The notes under the pieces: generated by a model
What the model saw: the letters and a program-made list of their open reading frames with translations, nothing else
Database searches by the model: none
Told to the model about the DNA's origin: nothing
Made by a program: the position numbers and the translations under genes
DNA from: Pseudanabaena sp. Chao 1811
GTDB taxonomy: Bacteria > Cyanobacteriota > Cyanobacteriia > Pseudanabaenales > Pseudanabaenaceae
Assembly (NCBI RefSeq): GCF_027942295.1
Contig: NZ_CP101416.1
Span: forward strand, 4,264,501-4,328,500
DNA length: 64,000 nucleotides
Direction: 5' to 3'
Shown: positions 1-9,201 of the stretch, one piece after another
Numbering within the stretch: the first letter of the stretch is position 1
Layout: every line of letters starts with the position of its first letter

Positions 1-804
1 GAACTTAGAGCTAGGGTGCATTCGATGATGCGCATCAAGCAGCAATATGACAATATTAAAAGCTTATCTAATTTGCAAACACAAACGATTGATTTATTGC
101 AAAATAGTTTGCAGGAATTAAGTGGTAATTTAGCTTCTAGTTTACCCCATGAACTCAATACCCCACTAAATGGAATTGTTGGTTCAATTGGAATATTACT
201 GGAAGATTATGAAATTATGCCTCCAGAGGAAATTAAGGAATTTTTATTGCTTGCGCAAGAATCGGCAACAAGGCTGGAGAGATTAACACGTAAATTTTTA
301 ACCTATGTCTATCTAGAGCTATCTCCTTACAAATCACCCAGTTCGCGATCGCCTAATCTTGAGAAGCAGTCTGATCACCAATTTATTGTTAGTGTTGCTC
401 AGGCTCAGGCAAACAAAGATGCGCGTAAAGATGATTTGTTGTGCGATCTCGATGAAGTAGTTGTGGCAGTTAACAACCCAGATCTCAAAATTATTATCTC
501 GGAAATTCTAGAAAATGCTTTTAAATTTTCACAGGCAGGTAGTCAAGTAAGACTATCTGGCAAAGTTGTGAATAATCGATTTCTTTTAGCGATCACTGAT
601 CAGGGTTGGGGAATGACTGAGGATCAGATCTCAAAAGTTGGTGCATTTATGCAGTTTGAGCGGAAATTACACGAGCAACAGGGGGCGGGCTTAGGACTAA
701 AGATTGTAACGAAACTTGTGGAAAATTATGGTGGAACGTTCTCAATTAACAGCATTTATAAGCAAGAAACTACCGTTAACATTGAATTACCATTAGCAGC
801 ATAA
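1..804 (+). CDS. Sensor histidine kinase, probably REC-kinase hybrid (5' end outside window)
   Basis: The reading frame is open from the first base, so the gene starts upstream of the window. The first residues (ELRARVHSMMRIK) match the linker that follows a receiver domain, and the gene at 38099 has the same linker after its receiver domain, so an N-terminal REC domain is inferred. The kinase core is visible: an H-box with PHELNTPLNG (Asn where Arg is usual), an N-box (LENAFKF), a DQGWGM loop and a GAGLGLKI ATP-lid motif. It should be a cytoplasmic two-component kinase. Its signal is unknown. An internal GTG at 16 could be mistaken for the start. The gene is followed directly by a family A repeat. 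Confidence 0.85.
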   Translation, partial: ELRARVHSMMRIKQQYDNIKSLSNLQTQTIDLLQNSLQELSGNLASSLPHELNTPLNGIVGSIGILLEDYEIMPPEEIKEFLLLAQESATRLERLTRKFLTYVYLELSPYKSPSSRSPNLEKQSDHQFIVSVAQAQANKDARKDDLLCDLDEVVVAVNNPDLKIIISEILENAFKFSQAGSQVRLSGKVVNNRFLLAITDQGWGMTEDQISKVGAFMQFERKLHEQQGAGLGLKIVTKLVENYGGTFSINSIYKQETTVNIELPLAA

Positions 805-810
805 CTAAAG

Positions 811-914
811 ATACGTGAGTTCGATAACGCTATTTGCGCGGCGCAAATAGCGAAAAATGGTAAAAATCGCTAAGCGATTTTTACCATTTTTTGCCTTCGT
901 CGAACTGATGTTAA
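811..914 (+). repeat. Family A double-hairpin repeat, copy A1
   Basis: The left end is ACGTGAGTTCGATAAC and the right end is GTCGAACTGATGTTAA, which are imperfect inverted repeats of each other. Between them lie a GC-rich hairpin (TTTGCGCGGCGCAAA) and a longer AT-rich hairpin centred on ATCGC-TAA-GCGAT. The same architecture recurs at 5393, 12789, 46743 and 62108. Confidence 0.85.
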
Positions 915-967
915 AGATAGGTAGGTATTGCTTCACACCACCTGTCCTACAGTGATTTTCAATAAAA

Positions 968-1028
968 ACCCCTAACAAATTATTTGAAAGTTTTGCAAGG
1001 CAAAACTTTCAAATAATTTGTTAGGGGT
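968..1028. repeat. Perfect 29-bp hairpin, loop AAG
   Basis: Arms 968-996 and 1000-1028 are exact reverse complements. The arm sequence is not shared with other hairpins in the window. It lies downstream of the convergent kinase and glutaredoxin genes and may act as a bidirectional terminator or mRNA 3' stabiliser. Confidence 0.85.
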
Positions 1029-1030
1029 CT

Positions 1031-1053
1031 AATTTAAGTGCTTTGCACTTGAA
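1031..1053 (-). terminator. Hairpin just downstream of the glutaredoxin stop codon
   Basis: Short stem AAGTGC-TTT-GCACTT extended by AATT on both sides, within 5 bases of the glutaredoxin stop. There is no clear T-run on the minus strand, so termination is only probable. Confidence 0.5.
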
Positions 1054-1057
1054 TTTT

Positions 1058-1318
1058 TTATGCGGCGAGTAATGGATCGAGCTTGCCCTGACGATCTAGA
1101 TTATGGATAGCATCACAACCTCCAATATGTTGATCGTTGATAAAGATCTGCGGTACAGATCTTTTACCATCAGAACCTCTAGCAACCATTTGCGATCGCG
1201 CCGCTTCATCCCCATCAATTACATATTCGATGTACTCTACACCTTTTTGATCGAGCAGATGTTTTGCTCTGATACAGAAAGGACACATGCGCCATGTATA
1301 GATTTCAACTTTTGCCAT
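1058..1318 (-). CDS. grxC: Glutaredoxin (dithiol, class I)
   Basis: An 86-residue thioredoxin-fold protein of the usual glutaredoxin length. The dithiol active site Cys12-Pro-Phe-Cys15, the cis-proline loop SVPQIFI and the glutathione-binding GGCD segment are all present. It should reduce protein disulfides or glutathione mixed disulfides in the cytoplasm, using glutathione. It is the typical GrxC type of cyanobacteria rather than the monothiol CGFS type. The ATG start is the only sensible one. It stands alone, separated from aspS by a repeat. Confidence 0.93.
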   Translation of the reverse strand: MAKVEIYTWRMCPFCIRAKHLLDQKGVEYIEYVIDGDEAARSQMVARGSDGKRSVPQIFINDQHIGGCDAIHNLDRQGKLDPLLAA

Positions 1319-1397
1319 AACTATTTCCTTAAAAAACTACAAACGGTTCATGAACTAATAAATTTTTTGAGAGGCTATTGACCTAACTTCCACTACT

Positions 1398-1476
1398 TTA
1401 ACGTCAGTTTGACTAAGGCAGAAAATGGTAAAAAAATCGCTAAGCGATTTTTTTACCATTTTCTGCCATTTGCGCC
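1398..1476 (-). repeat. Family A repeat, partial copy A6
   Basis: Begins with TTAACGTCAGTTTGAC and carries the AT-rich hairpin (AAATCGC-TAA-GCGATTT core) in the orientation of copies A3 and A4. It then breaks off inside the GC-rich hairpin, so the far end is missing next to the aspS 3' end. Confidence 0.75.
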
Positions 1477-1483
1477 GCTTTTT

Positions 1484-3280
1484 CTAAGCTTTGGCAGCAG
1501 GTAATGACACTTTAACGTGTAGCTCCTTCAGTTGTGAGTCATCGACACTGGATGGTGCATCGGTCAATAGGTCACGAGCCTGTTGTGTTTTGGGGAAAGC
1601 GATTACATCACGGATTGAGTCTGCCCCAGAGATTAACATCACTAGGCGATCGAGACCAAAGGCAAGTCCACCATGAGGAGGCGTGCCATATTCAAAGGCT
1701 TCCAATAGGAATCCAAACTTCTCTTTTGCTTGTTCATCAGTTAACCCGATCGCGGCAAATACTTTTTCTTGGACTTCGCGCTTGTGAATCCGAATACTAC
1801 CACCGCCAATTTCTGTACCATTGAGTACGAGGTCATAGGCTTGGGCGATCGTATTAACATCAATGGGTTGACCATCGGCAATATCTTCAGGGCGAGGTGA
1901 GGTGAAGGGGTGGTGTAATGCCTCTAGACGCTTCTCATCAGCATTCCATTCAAACATAGGAAAGTCAGTGATCCAGACAAAGTTCAACTTGTCATGATCG
2001 ATTAGTCCTAGCTCATGACCGAGGGCTAATCGCAAACGATAGAGAGACTCATTGACGATCGCTTTTTCACCAGCACCAAATAATAGGATTGTGCCTGCGG
2101 TTGCACCTGTACGTTCTAGCAGTTCTTGCTTGACTTCCTCGGTGAGGCTATCCTTGAGTGCTCCGATGGTGTCGATTACGCCACCCTCACGCACACGGAT
2201 AAAGGCTAAACCTTTCGCACCGTACTGAGCAACCAAGTTCGATAAATCTCCACCTGGTTTAATGCGCGTATTAGAAATCGCCTCATCACCACCAATCACA
2301 GGTAGCACTTTGATAATGCCGCCATTAGCAACGGTGTTGGCAAATACTTTAAATCCAGAGTTAGCAAATAAATCGGTGACGTTTACCAATTCCATTCCAA
2401 AGCGAGTATCAGGGCGATCGCAACCATAGCGATTCATTGACTCAGCATAGGTGAGGCGAGGGAAATCACCTAGTTCAACACCTTTGACGGTTTTGAAAAT
2501 GTAGCGAATTAAATTCTCATTTAGCTCGATGATTTCTTCTTGGGACATGAAACTCATTTCCATGTCTAGCTGTGTAAATTCAGGTTGGCGATCGGCGCGA
2601 AGGTCTTCATCACGGAAACATCGGGCAATTTGATAATAGCGATCGCATCCGCCTACCATGAGCAATTGCTTAAACAACTGCGGTGACTGCGGCAGTGCAT
2701 ACCATTGACCCGCATTAACACGGCTGGGGACAAGGTAATCCCTTGCGCCTTCAGGAGTCGAACGGCAAAGGATCGGTGTTTCTACTTCCATAAAGCCATA
2801 TTCATCTTCAAGGAAGCGGCGAATGGATTTCACTACCTCAAAGCGAAGTTTGAGATTACTAGATAGACGCTCAGCCCGCATATCAAGATAGCGATATTTA
2901 AAGCGTAATTCGTCCTTAATTGTGTCTGCTTCAGAAATCAAGAAAGGTAATGGTTTGCTAACAGCATTGAGCAACTCAATGGATTCAGCATAGATTTCCA
3001 CTTCACCTGTGGCAAGTTTGGGGTTGAGAGACTCTTCAGGACGTTTAGAAACTTTGCCAACAATTCTGACAACATATTCATTGCGCAATTCACCCGCAAG
3101 TTCATAGGAGACGGGAGTACGTTGAGGGTCACTAACGATTTGCAGGATTCCTGTGCGATCGCGCAAATCTAAAAAGATCACACCACCATGATCCCGTCTG
3201 CGATCGATCCAACCGCACAAGCTAACTGTTTGTCCGATATGTTCGGCATTGAGGTGACCGCAATAGTTGCTACGCATCAT
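1484..3280 (-). CDS. aspS: Aspartyl-tRNA synthetase
   Basis: Class II synthetase that charges tRNA-Asp, and possibly tRNA-Asn, with aspartate. The 598-residue length is that of the long bacterial form, with the GAD insertion around residues 290-410. An N-terminal OB-fold anticodon-binding domain ([19 protein letters not shown]) is followed by motif 2 ([16 protein letters not shown]) and motif 3 ([12 protein letters not shown]). Two adjacent ATGs could start it; either gives MRSNYCGH. It is monocistronic, with a hairpin terminator of the next gene upstream. If no asparaginyl-tRNA synthetase exists in the genome it may be non-discriminating; that cannot be decided here. Confidence 0.98.
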   Translation of the reverse strand: MMRSNYCGHLNAEHIGQTVSLCGWIDRRRDHGGVIFLDLRDRTGILQIVSDPQRTPVSYELAGELRNEYVVRIVGKVSKRPEESLNPKLATGEVEIYAESIELLNAVSKPLPFLISEADTIKDELRFKYRYLDMRAERLSSNLKLRFEVVKSIRRFLEDEYGFMEVETPILCRSTPEGARDYLVPSRVNAGQWYALPQSPQLFKQLLMVGGCDRYYQIARCFRDEDLRADRQPEFTQLDMEMSFMSQEEIIELNENLIRYIFKTVKGVELGDFPRLTYAESMNRYGCDRPDTRFGMELVNVTDLFANSGFKVFANTVANGGIIKVLPVIGGDEAISNTRIKPGGDLSNLVAQYGAKGLAFIRVREGGVIDTIGALKDSLTEEVKQELLERTGATAGTILLFGAGEKAIVNESLYRLRLALGHELGLIDHDKLNFVWITDFPMFEWNADEKRLEALHHPFTSPRPEDIADGQPIDVNTIAQAYDLVLNGTEIGGGSIRIHKREVQEKVFAAIGLTDEQAKEKFGFLLEAFEYGTPPHGGLAFGLDRLVMLISGADSIRDVIAFPKTQQARDLLTDAPSSVDDSQLKELHVKVSLPAAKA

Positions 3281-3367
3281 GATGTTATTGGCGAAACTTT
3301 AGAGAAAAAAGTAAAAACTGGAATTTTGACCATTTACTATCATAACTTGTAAAGGAGTCAAAACCCA

Positions 3368-3406
3368 AAAAACTAAAGGTAGAGCTTCCTACTGCCTTTA
3401 GTTTTT
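3368..3406 (-). terminator. Hairpin terminator overlapping the stop codon of the pentapeptide gene
   Basis: Arms AAAAACTAAAGG (3368-3379) and CCTTTAGTTTTT (3395-3406). The right arm includes the stop codon at 3398-3400. On the minus strand the stem ends in a T-run, as an intrinsic terminator should. Confidence 0.75.
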
Positions 3407-4222
3407 AATAAATTTTTGGAGAAACTTTTCCCAGTCATGCTCTTGAAATTGACCAGTTTGGGGATAACGTTCTTGCGGAGACTGCCAATACAGGTATTCG
3501 CATTGAGATTTTGTAAATACACTCAGTGAGTCCACTAGCCATCCTTCAATACAGATGCCTGTCAATAAGGCAAAGGAAAAATCAGTGTTATAGATTAGTG
3601 CATGACTAAAATTTGCCCCAGTTAGGTTAGCTTTCTTAAAAGAAGTTCCAATTCCTCCTTTAATAGCTTCCATTAACCATGTAAATAGTCTAGAAGTAAC
3701 AATTCCCGAAATAATCGCGGGAATTAGAAAAAGAATTGATCCACCGCCCGAAAAACTGATACCTATAAGCCCTAATGTTAACAAAAGCATTATGGTTGTG
3801 AGGCTGGCGATCACAGTGTTAGCCAAAAAGTTAGATGTCTTGGGAAAACCATCCATAATCAGGCTTTGAAAGAAATATAACAAAAATAGAAAAATACTAG
3901 ATAAAACACTCACAATTCTTCGATAAATTTCTCCAAACCAACTAAATAGAAGATTATCAATTGTTATGATGAGAAAGCTGAGGATGAAGATTATGATGAT
4001 CATCCCAATCATGCCCATAATGATAGAAAGAATGGCATTACGAATTTGTTGAGGAGTTTGTCCTGTAGTTGATCGCTCAAAGTTAGCTCCGATTAAAGTT
4101 GCTCTTGTAAAATCACATCCCCGTAAATCTGCGCCACTAAAATCTGCTCCTGTCAAATCTTGTCCAACAAAAGATTGATCCTGCAAACTTTGGTCTTTGT
4201 AATCGTAGGTTTGACTGTTCAT
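3398..4222 (-). CDS. Pentapeptide-repeat membrane protein, repeats split by membrane helices
   Basis: A 274-residue protein. Residues about 20-52 are pentapeptide repeats of the A(D/N)LXX kind (DLTGADFSGADLRGCDF, ATLIGANF). About four hydrophobic segments follow between residues 60 and 185. A second short block of repeats (KANLTGANFSHALIYNTDF) comes at about 198-220. The function is unknown; pentapeptide repeats form a right-handed beta-helix usually used for protein contacts. The split by a membrane domain is the unusual part. The ATG at 4222 is well placed. The gene is alone and divergent from the ABC ATPase. Confidence 0.8.
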   Translation of the reverse strand: MNSQTYDYKDQSLQDQSFVGQDLTGADFSGADLRGCDFTRATLIGANFERSTTGQTPQQIRNAILSIIMGMIGMIIIIFILSFLIITIDNLLFSWFGEIYRRIVSVLSSIFLFLLYFFQSLIMDGFPKTSNFLANTVIASLTTIMLLLTLGLIGISFSGGGSILFLIPAIISGIVTSRLFTWLMEAIKGGIGTSFKKANLTGANFSHALIYNTDFSFALLTGICIEGWLVDSLSVFTKSQCEYLYWQSPQERYPQTGQFQEHDWEKFLQKFIKN

Positions 4223-4283
4223 AATAGAAAATTATGGGGATCAGTTGTTGATTTGTCTGCTCATTTATAAACCGTTATATGAA

Positions 4284-4396
4284 GTTGTACAGCGTATATA
4301 GGGCTTTTCAAGCAAGCGAAGAGGGTTATGTCCCCGCCTTCGGCGGGGACATAACCCTGTACTTCACTAGATCGGTATACGCTATATTCACAATTT
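4284..4396. repeat. Family C repeat, copy 1 (with 17-bp hairpin at 4322-4358)
   Basis: Left part AGCGTATATAG...TTTTCAAGCAAGCGA, a central perfect hairpin (arms 4322-4338 and 4342-4358, loop TTC), then CTTCACTAGA and TATACGCTATATTC, which inverts the left end. The same frame with a different hairpin occurs at 47152-47246. Confidence 0.7.
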
Positions 4397-4439
4397 TTGA
4401 TGTGAAGGTTAACATGACTATAAACTTTGTGGCAATCTC

Positions 4440-5396
4440 ATGACAGCAGTACCAACGGTTCGCACTCACCGATTGACAAAACAGTTTGACAATCACATTG
4501 CCGTAAATCATATCGATTTGCAGATCGATCGCGGTGAAGTTTATGGTCTTATTGGTCCTAATGGTGCGGGGAAAACCACCTTGATTAGGATGCTGGCAGC
4601 TTCTGAAGAACCAACCGCAGGTGAGATTTATATTAATGGGGCAAGGTTTTTGCGTGGGCAAAACAATCCTGAACTGAAGCGACAACTGGGATATTTGCCC
4701 GATGACTTTCCCCTTTACGATGACCTTACAGTTTGGGATTATCTCGATTATTTTGCCCGTTTATATTTTTTGAGAGATCCCCAGCGATCGCAAAGATTGC
4801 ATGAAGTGATCGAACTAGTAGAATTGGAAAATAAAAGAAATGAAATAATTGCTACCCTCTCGCGAGGGATGAAACAGCGTCTCAGCCTTGCAAGGAGTAT
4901 TATTCACAATCCCACCTTACTATTGCTAGATGAACCCGTATCAGGACTCGATCCCCTTGCGCGGGTGCAGGTTCGTAATATTATCAAATCCTTACAGCAG
5001 CAAGGGATGACGATTCTCATTTCATCGCATATTTTGAGCGATCTAGCGGAAATCTGCACATCGATTGGAATTATGGAGTTAGGCAGATTAGTTGAGAGTT
5101 CTCGCCTACAAGAGCTTTACGATCGCAATAATCAGGATCAACAGCAGTTACTCATTTCTACCCTCGGTAATCTCGAAGACTTGCAAACAGTATTAAAGCG
5201 ATCGCCATCAGTGCAGGAAGTAGAAGTACTCACAGGGCTTCCCAGCGTGCGTGTACAGTTCTCTGGCAGTATTGAAGACTGTGCTGCTTTACTTAAGGCT
5301 CTCATCGAAGCAGGCATTCCCATTTCCAGTTTCCACCGCACGCAAGAAACCTTAGAAAATATTTTCCTGAAGCTGGGCTATAAACAAACAAGTTAA
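4440..5396 (+). CDS. ABC transporter ATP-binding protein (ABC-2 / drug-export type)
   Basis: A 318-residue ATPase subunit. Walker A is GPNGAGKT at 39-46, the signature LSRGMKQR at 140-147, and Walker B LLLLDEP at 160-166 followed by a D-loop. The extra C-terminal region (about 220-318) is usual for ABC-2 exporter ATPases of the CcmA/NatA kind. The substrate is unknown. No permease gene is adjacent, so its partner must be encoded elsewhere. The ATG at 4440 follows AATCTC with no strong Shine-Dalgarno. The stop TAA lies inside the end of repeat A2. Confidence 0.9.
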   Translation: MTAVPTVRTHRLTKQFDNHIAVNHIDLQIDRGEVYGLIGPNGAGKTTLIRMLAASEEPTAGEIYINGARFLRGQNNPELKRQLGYLPDDFPLYDDLTVWDYLDYFARLYFLRDPQRSQRLHEVIELVELENKRNEIIATLSRGMKQRLSLARSIIHNPTLLLLDEPVSGLDPLARVQVRNIIKSLQQQGMTILISSHILSDLAEICTSIGIMELGRLVESSRLQELYDRNNQDQQQLLISTLGNLEDLQTVLKRSPSVQEVEVLTGLPSVRVQFSGSIEDCAALLKALIEAGIPISSFHRTQETLENIFLKLGYKQTS

Positions 5397-5523
5397 CAGT
5401 TAACACGAGTTCGATAACACCATTTGCGCGGCGCTTCGCGCCGCGCAAATGGTGGAACATGGTAAAAATCGCTTAGCGATTTTTACCATGTTCCACCTTC
5501 GTCGAACTGACATTAACTGTTAA
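5393..5523 (+). repeat. Family A double-hairpin repeat, copy A2
   Basis: The longest terminal inverted repeat of the family: TTAACAGTTAACACGAGTTC at the left and GAACTGACATTAACTGTTAA at the right. The GC hairpin (GCGCGGCGC-TTC-GCGCCGCGC) and the AT hairpin (TGGTAAAAATCGC-TTA-GCGATTTTTACCA) sit between. The first TTAA provides the stop codon of the ABC ATPase (5394-5396). Confidence 0.88.
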
Positions 5524-5568
5524 TGGGGAGCAGCAAAGCCGTTCCCCATTAATCGGTTTGCTTGTTTC

Positions 5569-8166
5569 TTAGCTTACCTGAGACAAACTAACACTCTTCG
5601 CGATCGCCATTTCAGCATCAGCAGCAGTCAAAGGTCTAGAGAATAGATAACCTTGTCCAAACTCACAACCCAGTCCCTTTAAAATATCAGCCTGCTGCTG
5701 AGTTTCCACTCCTTCCGCAACCACACTCATATTTAACGTATGGGCAAGCATCGTAATCGTCCGTACAATTTCGATATTCTCACCGCCATCTGTCATTTGA
5801 TTTACAAAAGCCCGATCAATTTTGAGAATGTTAATGGGAAAGCGATGTAAATAGCTTAGAGAAGAATACCCCTGTCCAAAATCATCAATACTAAGCTGAA
5901 TATTTCTGGCTCTCAGTTGGGAAAGCTTATTAATTGTCTCCTCACTCTGATCCATTAAAGTGCTTTCCGTAATTTCTAAACGGATAGAATTTCCATCAAT
6001 CCCAGTTTTAGAGAGAATTAGATCTAATTTATCTAATAAATCTGATTCGCGAATTTGATGGCTAGCTAAATTGATACTCATCTTCAAACTGGCAGCTTCA
6101 GGGAATTTATGGAGCCAATCTTGTAGTTGTTGACATGCTTCCTGTATTACCCAATCACCAACCGCTATGATCAATCCCGTATCTTCAGCAAGGGGAATGA
6201 ATTCTATCGGCGAAATAAAGCCTCGTTTGGGATTTTTCCAACGGATTAACGCCTCAAATCCAGTCAATCGCTCATTTTTTAATGAGACAATGGGTTGATA
6301 GTAAAGCTCAAACTCTTGATGATCTAAGGCATAATGTAATTCGCTCTCTAGTTGTGTCAAGCGGAGGGTTTGTTCATACATCTCTTGATCAAAGAGTGTA
6401 TATCTTCCCTTGCCCAGATCTTTGGCGCGATACATGGCGATATCTGCATCTCTAAGCAAATCCACGCAACTATTGTAATCTTGGGTATTGATCACAATGC
6501 CAATACTGGCACTCGGATAAATTGCTTCTCCATTAATCATGACGGGAGAGAGAAACCTGTTGAGAATGCGATCAGCAATAATCAACGCTTCACTAACATC
6601 TTGAATATCATCAATGAGAATTGTGAATTCATCTCCACCAATTCGCGCAACGGTATCAATAGACCTTAAGCAGCTTTGTAAAAGCTTGGCAATCTCCTGC
6701 AAAAATAGATCGCCAACATTATGTCCTAGACTATCGTTAATCATTTTGAAACGGTCTAAGTCAATGAAAAAGATCGCGAATAGATAACTGGGATGACGTT
6801 TGCTGTATTTGATCGCATGTTCTACGCGATCCATAAATAGGTTGCGATTGGGAAGCCCCGTAAGTGCATCATGGGAAGCGTCATGGGCTAGTAACTCGAT
6901 CGAATCCGATAGAGCTGCATTGAGTTCCCGTAGTCTTGCAACGTAGACATAACTCTGCATTACGAGCATAGAAACGGTATAAGTTAATACACATGGTGTA
7001 AAAGGTATCCACCAACCTGCAAGGAATAATAAATAGGTTCCTCCAATCAAAACAACTGCAAAGAATAGTACTGAGCCAACTAGTAGCCAGAAACGCCTAG
7101 TCGCGCATATTGCCACGATCGCTGATCCAATAATTGACCAACTTGCAATCCATAGCTCTTCCCAAACATCTGTCCAGACTTTAATGAGGGGACGATCTTC
7201 TAAAACTGACCCCACAACCATTTTGATAATATTTGCTTGAAACTCCACGCCTGAAATTTGAGTTGGTGAGGCAATGAAATTACTGCTATAGGGGGTATAG
7301 AAAATGTCATTCAAGCTAGGGGTTTGAGCACCAATTAAGACAATGCGATCGCGCATTAAATTAGCAGGAATTCGATTTTCTAAAACATCCTCAAGGGAAA
7401 CTTGACGAAATTTAAGTGAAGATCCATGATAATTCATGAGGATCTGATAGCCTCCCGCATCAGTGCGGACATAACTACCATCACTACTTTCTAAAGGCTT
7501 AAAAATAGTTTTCCCAAGTTGTAAATATCCCCCCGTTGAAGACTGCGGTTCAATACCTTTTTCCTTTAAATAGGCTAGAGCAACCGCTAAACCCAAACTG
7601 GGTATCCCCTCATTACCTGTGGGCATCGGATAGAGTAAAGCCCGACGCAACCTCCCATCAGGATCGACAATTACATCATTTGCTGCGACCTGTCCCAAAG
7701 CTTTTAACGTAGGAGGTGGGGCAATCACGGTATTAAAGCGATCGCCAATGCTCTTTTCAATACCAATTAGATTTGGTGTAGTTTTAAAAACCTGTTCTAA
7801 CTCTGCGTATCCCTCTCCTACAGGAATATCTCGATATAAATCTAGTCCAATAACTTTAGGCTGTTGGACACGAATTTTTTTTAAAATCTTTGCTAGCACA
7901 AGGTCAGAAACTGGCCATTTGCCCAGATACCGAATATCTGACTCCTGCACGCCAACAATAATAATTCTTTCATCTACTGGCTCAACAGGTCGAAGCTGGA
8001 TAAACAAGTCAAAAGCCGCCCATTCACTAGGCTGTAACCAGCCCAACCAACGCAGTCCAAATATTAATAGATATACACTACCACTCGACAGCAAAAATCC
8101 TCCCCATTGTTGGATTTTCCGTGGTAACTTCGCCCATCTGGACTTCAAGGTCTTAATAGCAATCAT
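5569..8166 (-). CDS. CHASE2-GGDEF-EAL membrane protein, cyclic-di-GMP turnover
   Basis: An 865-residue signalling protein. An N-terminal helix (about 24-42) leads into a CHASE2 extracytoplasmic sensor domain (about 50-330), then three membrane helices (about 335-415), a GGDEF domain and an EAL domain. The GGDEF motif is intact (IGGDEF near residue 510) with an RSID inhibitory site five residues before it. The EAL domain keeps EALIRW near 637 and later acidic motifs (ESTL, DDFGQGYSS). Both synthesis and breakdown of cyclic-di-GMP are therefore possible. The ligand of CHASE2 is unknown. It is monocistronic, with no regulator next to it. Confidence 0.93.
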   Translation of the reverse strand: MIAIKTLKSRWAKLPRKIQQWGGFLLSSGSVYLLIFGLRWLGWLQPSEWAAFDLFIQLRPVEPVDERIIIVGVQESDIRYLGKWPVSDLVLAKILKKIRVQQPKVIGLDLYRDIPVGEGYAELEQVFKTTPNLIGIEKSIGDRFNTVIAPPPTLKALGQVAANDVIVDPDGRLRRALLYPMPTGNEGIPSLGLAVALAYLKEKGIEPQSSTGGYLQLGKTIFKPLESSDGSYVRTDAGGYQILMNYHGSSLKFRQVSLEDVLENRIPANLMRDRIVLIGAQTPSLNDIFYTPYSSNFIASPTQISGVEFQANIIKMVVGSVLEDRPLIKVWTDVWEELWIASWSIIGSAIVAICATRRFWLLVGSVLFFAVVLIGGTYLLFLAGWWIPFTPCVLTYTVSMLVMQSYVYVARLRELNAALSDSIELLAHDASHDALTGLPNRNLFMDRVEHAIKYSKRHPSYLFAIFFIDLDRFKMINDSLGHNVGDLFLQEIAKLLQSCLRSIDTVARIGGDEFTILIDDIQDVSEALIIADRILNRFLSPVMINGEAIYPSASIGIVINTQDYNSCVDLLRDADIAMYRAKDLGKGRYTLFDQEMYEQTLRLTQLESELHYALDHQEFELYYQPIVSLKNERLTGFEALIRWKNPKRGFISPIEFIPLAEDTGLIIAVGDWVIQEACQQLQDWLHKFPEAASLKMSINLASHQIRESDLLDKLDLILSKTGIDGNSIRLEITESTLMDQSEETINKLSQLRARNIQLSIDDFGQGYSSLSYLHRFPINILKIDRAFVNQMTDGGENIEIVRTITMLAHTLNMSVVAEGVETQQQADILKGLGCEFGQGYLFSRPLTAADAEMAIAKSVSLSQVS

Positions 8167-8524
8167 TTAGAGAAGTTTAATTTCACTTGCTGTCGTTAAG
8201 CCAGACTGTTTTGATGTAAGTCTTTGAATACCTTAACTTTACATTAAGCTCAAAGCAATAAGACTATGATTCTAAAATTGAGGTGATTTTATCCTACCAA
8301 ATTCCCGCTTTAATGTATGCAAGCGCTTTGTCGTAAGATCATCGCAAACTGCGTCAAAGATATGACAAAAAAAGAGAGGGACAGTTTGTCCCTCTCTTTT
8401 TTTGTGATTTGAATTTGCCCAAAGCTTTATGCCTACAACATGCTTAATGATCAATAAGAAACTCTAATATTGTTTAATTTGCAGCTTTAGCAACTAATAG
8501 CTGTAAAGATAGAGTTTTAGATTG
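8167..8524. other. Gap between the CHASE2 gene and the small secreted gene
   Basis: This gap is expected to hold the promoter of the CHASE2 gene, though I see no convincing box, and the strong bidirectional hairpin at 8367-8403. A 60-codon reading frame on the minus strand here reads straight through that hairpin and is not a gene. Confidence 0.6.
8367..8403. terminator. Intrinsic terminator, bidirectional
   Basis: A-run, GAGAGGGACA, loop GTT, TGTCCCTCTC and a run of seven T. The U-rich tail exists on both strands. On the minus strand it follows the small secreted gene. Confidence 0.85.
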
Positions 8525-8698
8525 CTAATATAAGCGGGAGCCGCCGCCCTGAGTACGCTGAGGTTGTGGTCTGTCAGTTGGTGTGTACTCTACTTGATTA
8601 TTTGCCAATACTTGCGCTGGTTGACCAACAGCGAAAATCATCCCCCCGATGAAGGCAATAGAAGCTGGCAGAATATTTTTGTAAGACGATGACAACAT
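8525..8698 (-). CDS. Small secreted protein (57 aa), unknown function
   Basis: ATG at 8698, TAG at 8525-8527. The translation begins MLSSSYKNILPASIAFIGGM, continues with a hydrophobic stretch and an ALA-like site (QVLA-NN), and ends TDRPQPQRTQGGGSRLY. It looks like a signal peptide with a mature tail of about 25 residues. The RTQGGGSR ending recalls the start of the mature part of cyanobacterial DUF928 proteins, so it could be a truncated relative; that is only an impression. The downstream terminator supports a real transcript. Confidence 0.6.
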   Translation of the reverse strand: MLSSSYKNILPASIAFIGGMIFAVGQPAQVLANNQVEYTPTDRPQPQRTQGGGSRLY

Positions 8699-9201
8699 AG
8701 AAATTCTGGCTCTTAAGCTACTATCAAATCTTACCCGATTTTGGCAAAAGTTATTACTTTATATAACTTTCTGATAACTTTTTCTACAGCAAAATAGCTT
8801 ATATAGTGTTACAAAATCTAATTATTTGGGGATGATGTAATTCCCTATACATAATCATCTTCAATACAATCAAAATTGATAAAAAATACATATTCAGTAA
8901 ATTATCAAAATTTATCAGTTGTATCTAATGGCAATAAAGACTTCTTTAAAAATATTTTTGAATAGTGTTATTAATCACATTTTACAGGTTATAAATGATA
9001 CAAAATGTTGTTTCTATTTCTGAAATAGCAAGTTCTATCTCAATCCTAAACCATTCTTATATTTCCAGATTCGCGAAAGAGCGATCCTTGGAGAATCTTC
9101 AAATCATTTAAGTCTATGGGTGCAATTCAATGTAAAACCCCAAAAACCTATAGCGAACGCTGAGCGTTCGCTATAGGTTTTGTTTAAGTATGCTCAACCA
9201 T
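8699..9201. other. AT-rich intergenic region
   Basis: About 500 bases with no convincing gene. It should include the promoter of the small secreted gene at its left end and a hairpin at 9143-9181 at its right end. The middle is very AT-rich with short direct repeats but no recognisable RNA. Confidence 0.55.
9143..9181. terminator. Perfect 18-bp hairpin with T-run
   Basis: Arms 9143-9160 (AAAACCTATAGCGAACGC) and 9164-9181, loop TGA. It lies downstream of the PmbA-like gene. On the minus strand it ends in TTTT followed by GGGG, so termination there is plausible. Confidence 0.7.

Noticed and set aside
8272-8454. 60-codon minus-strand reading frame
   Set aside because: It runs through a strong bidirectional terminator; the sequence has a poor start and no family features.
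8928-9023. 31-codon plus-strand frame (MAIKTSLKIFLNSV...)
   Set aside because: No ribosome site, very AT-rich surroundings, no recognisable family.
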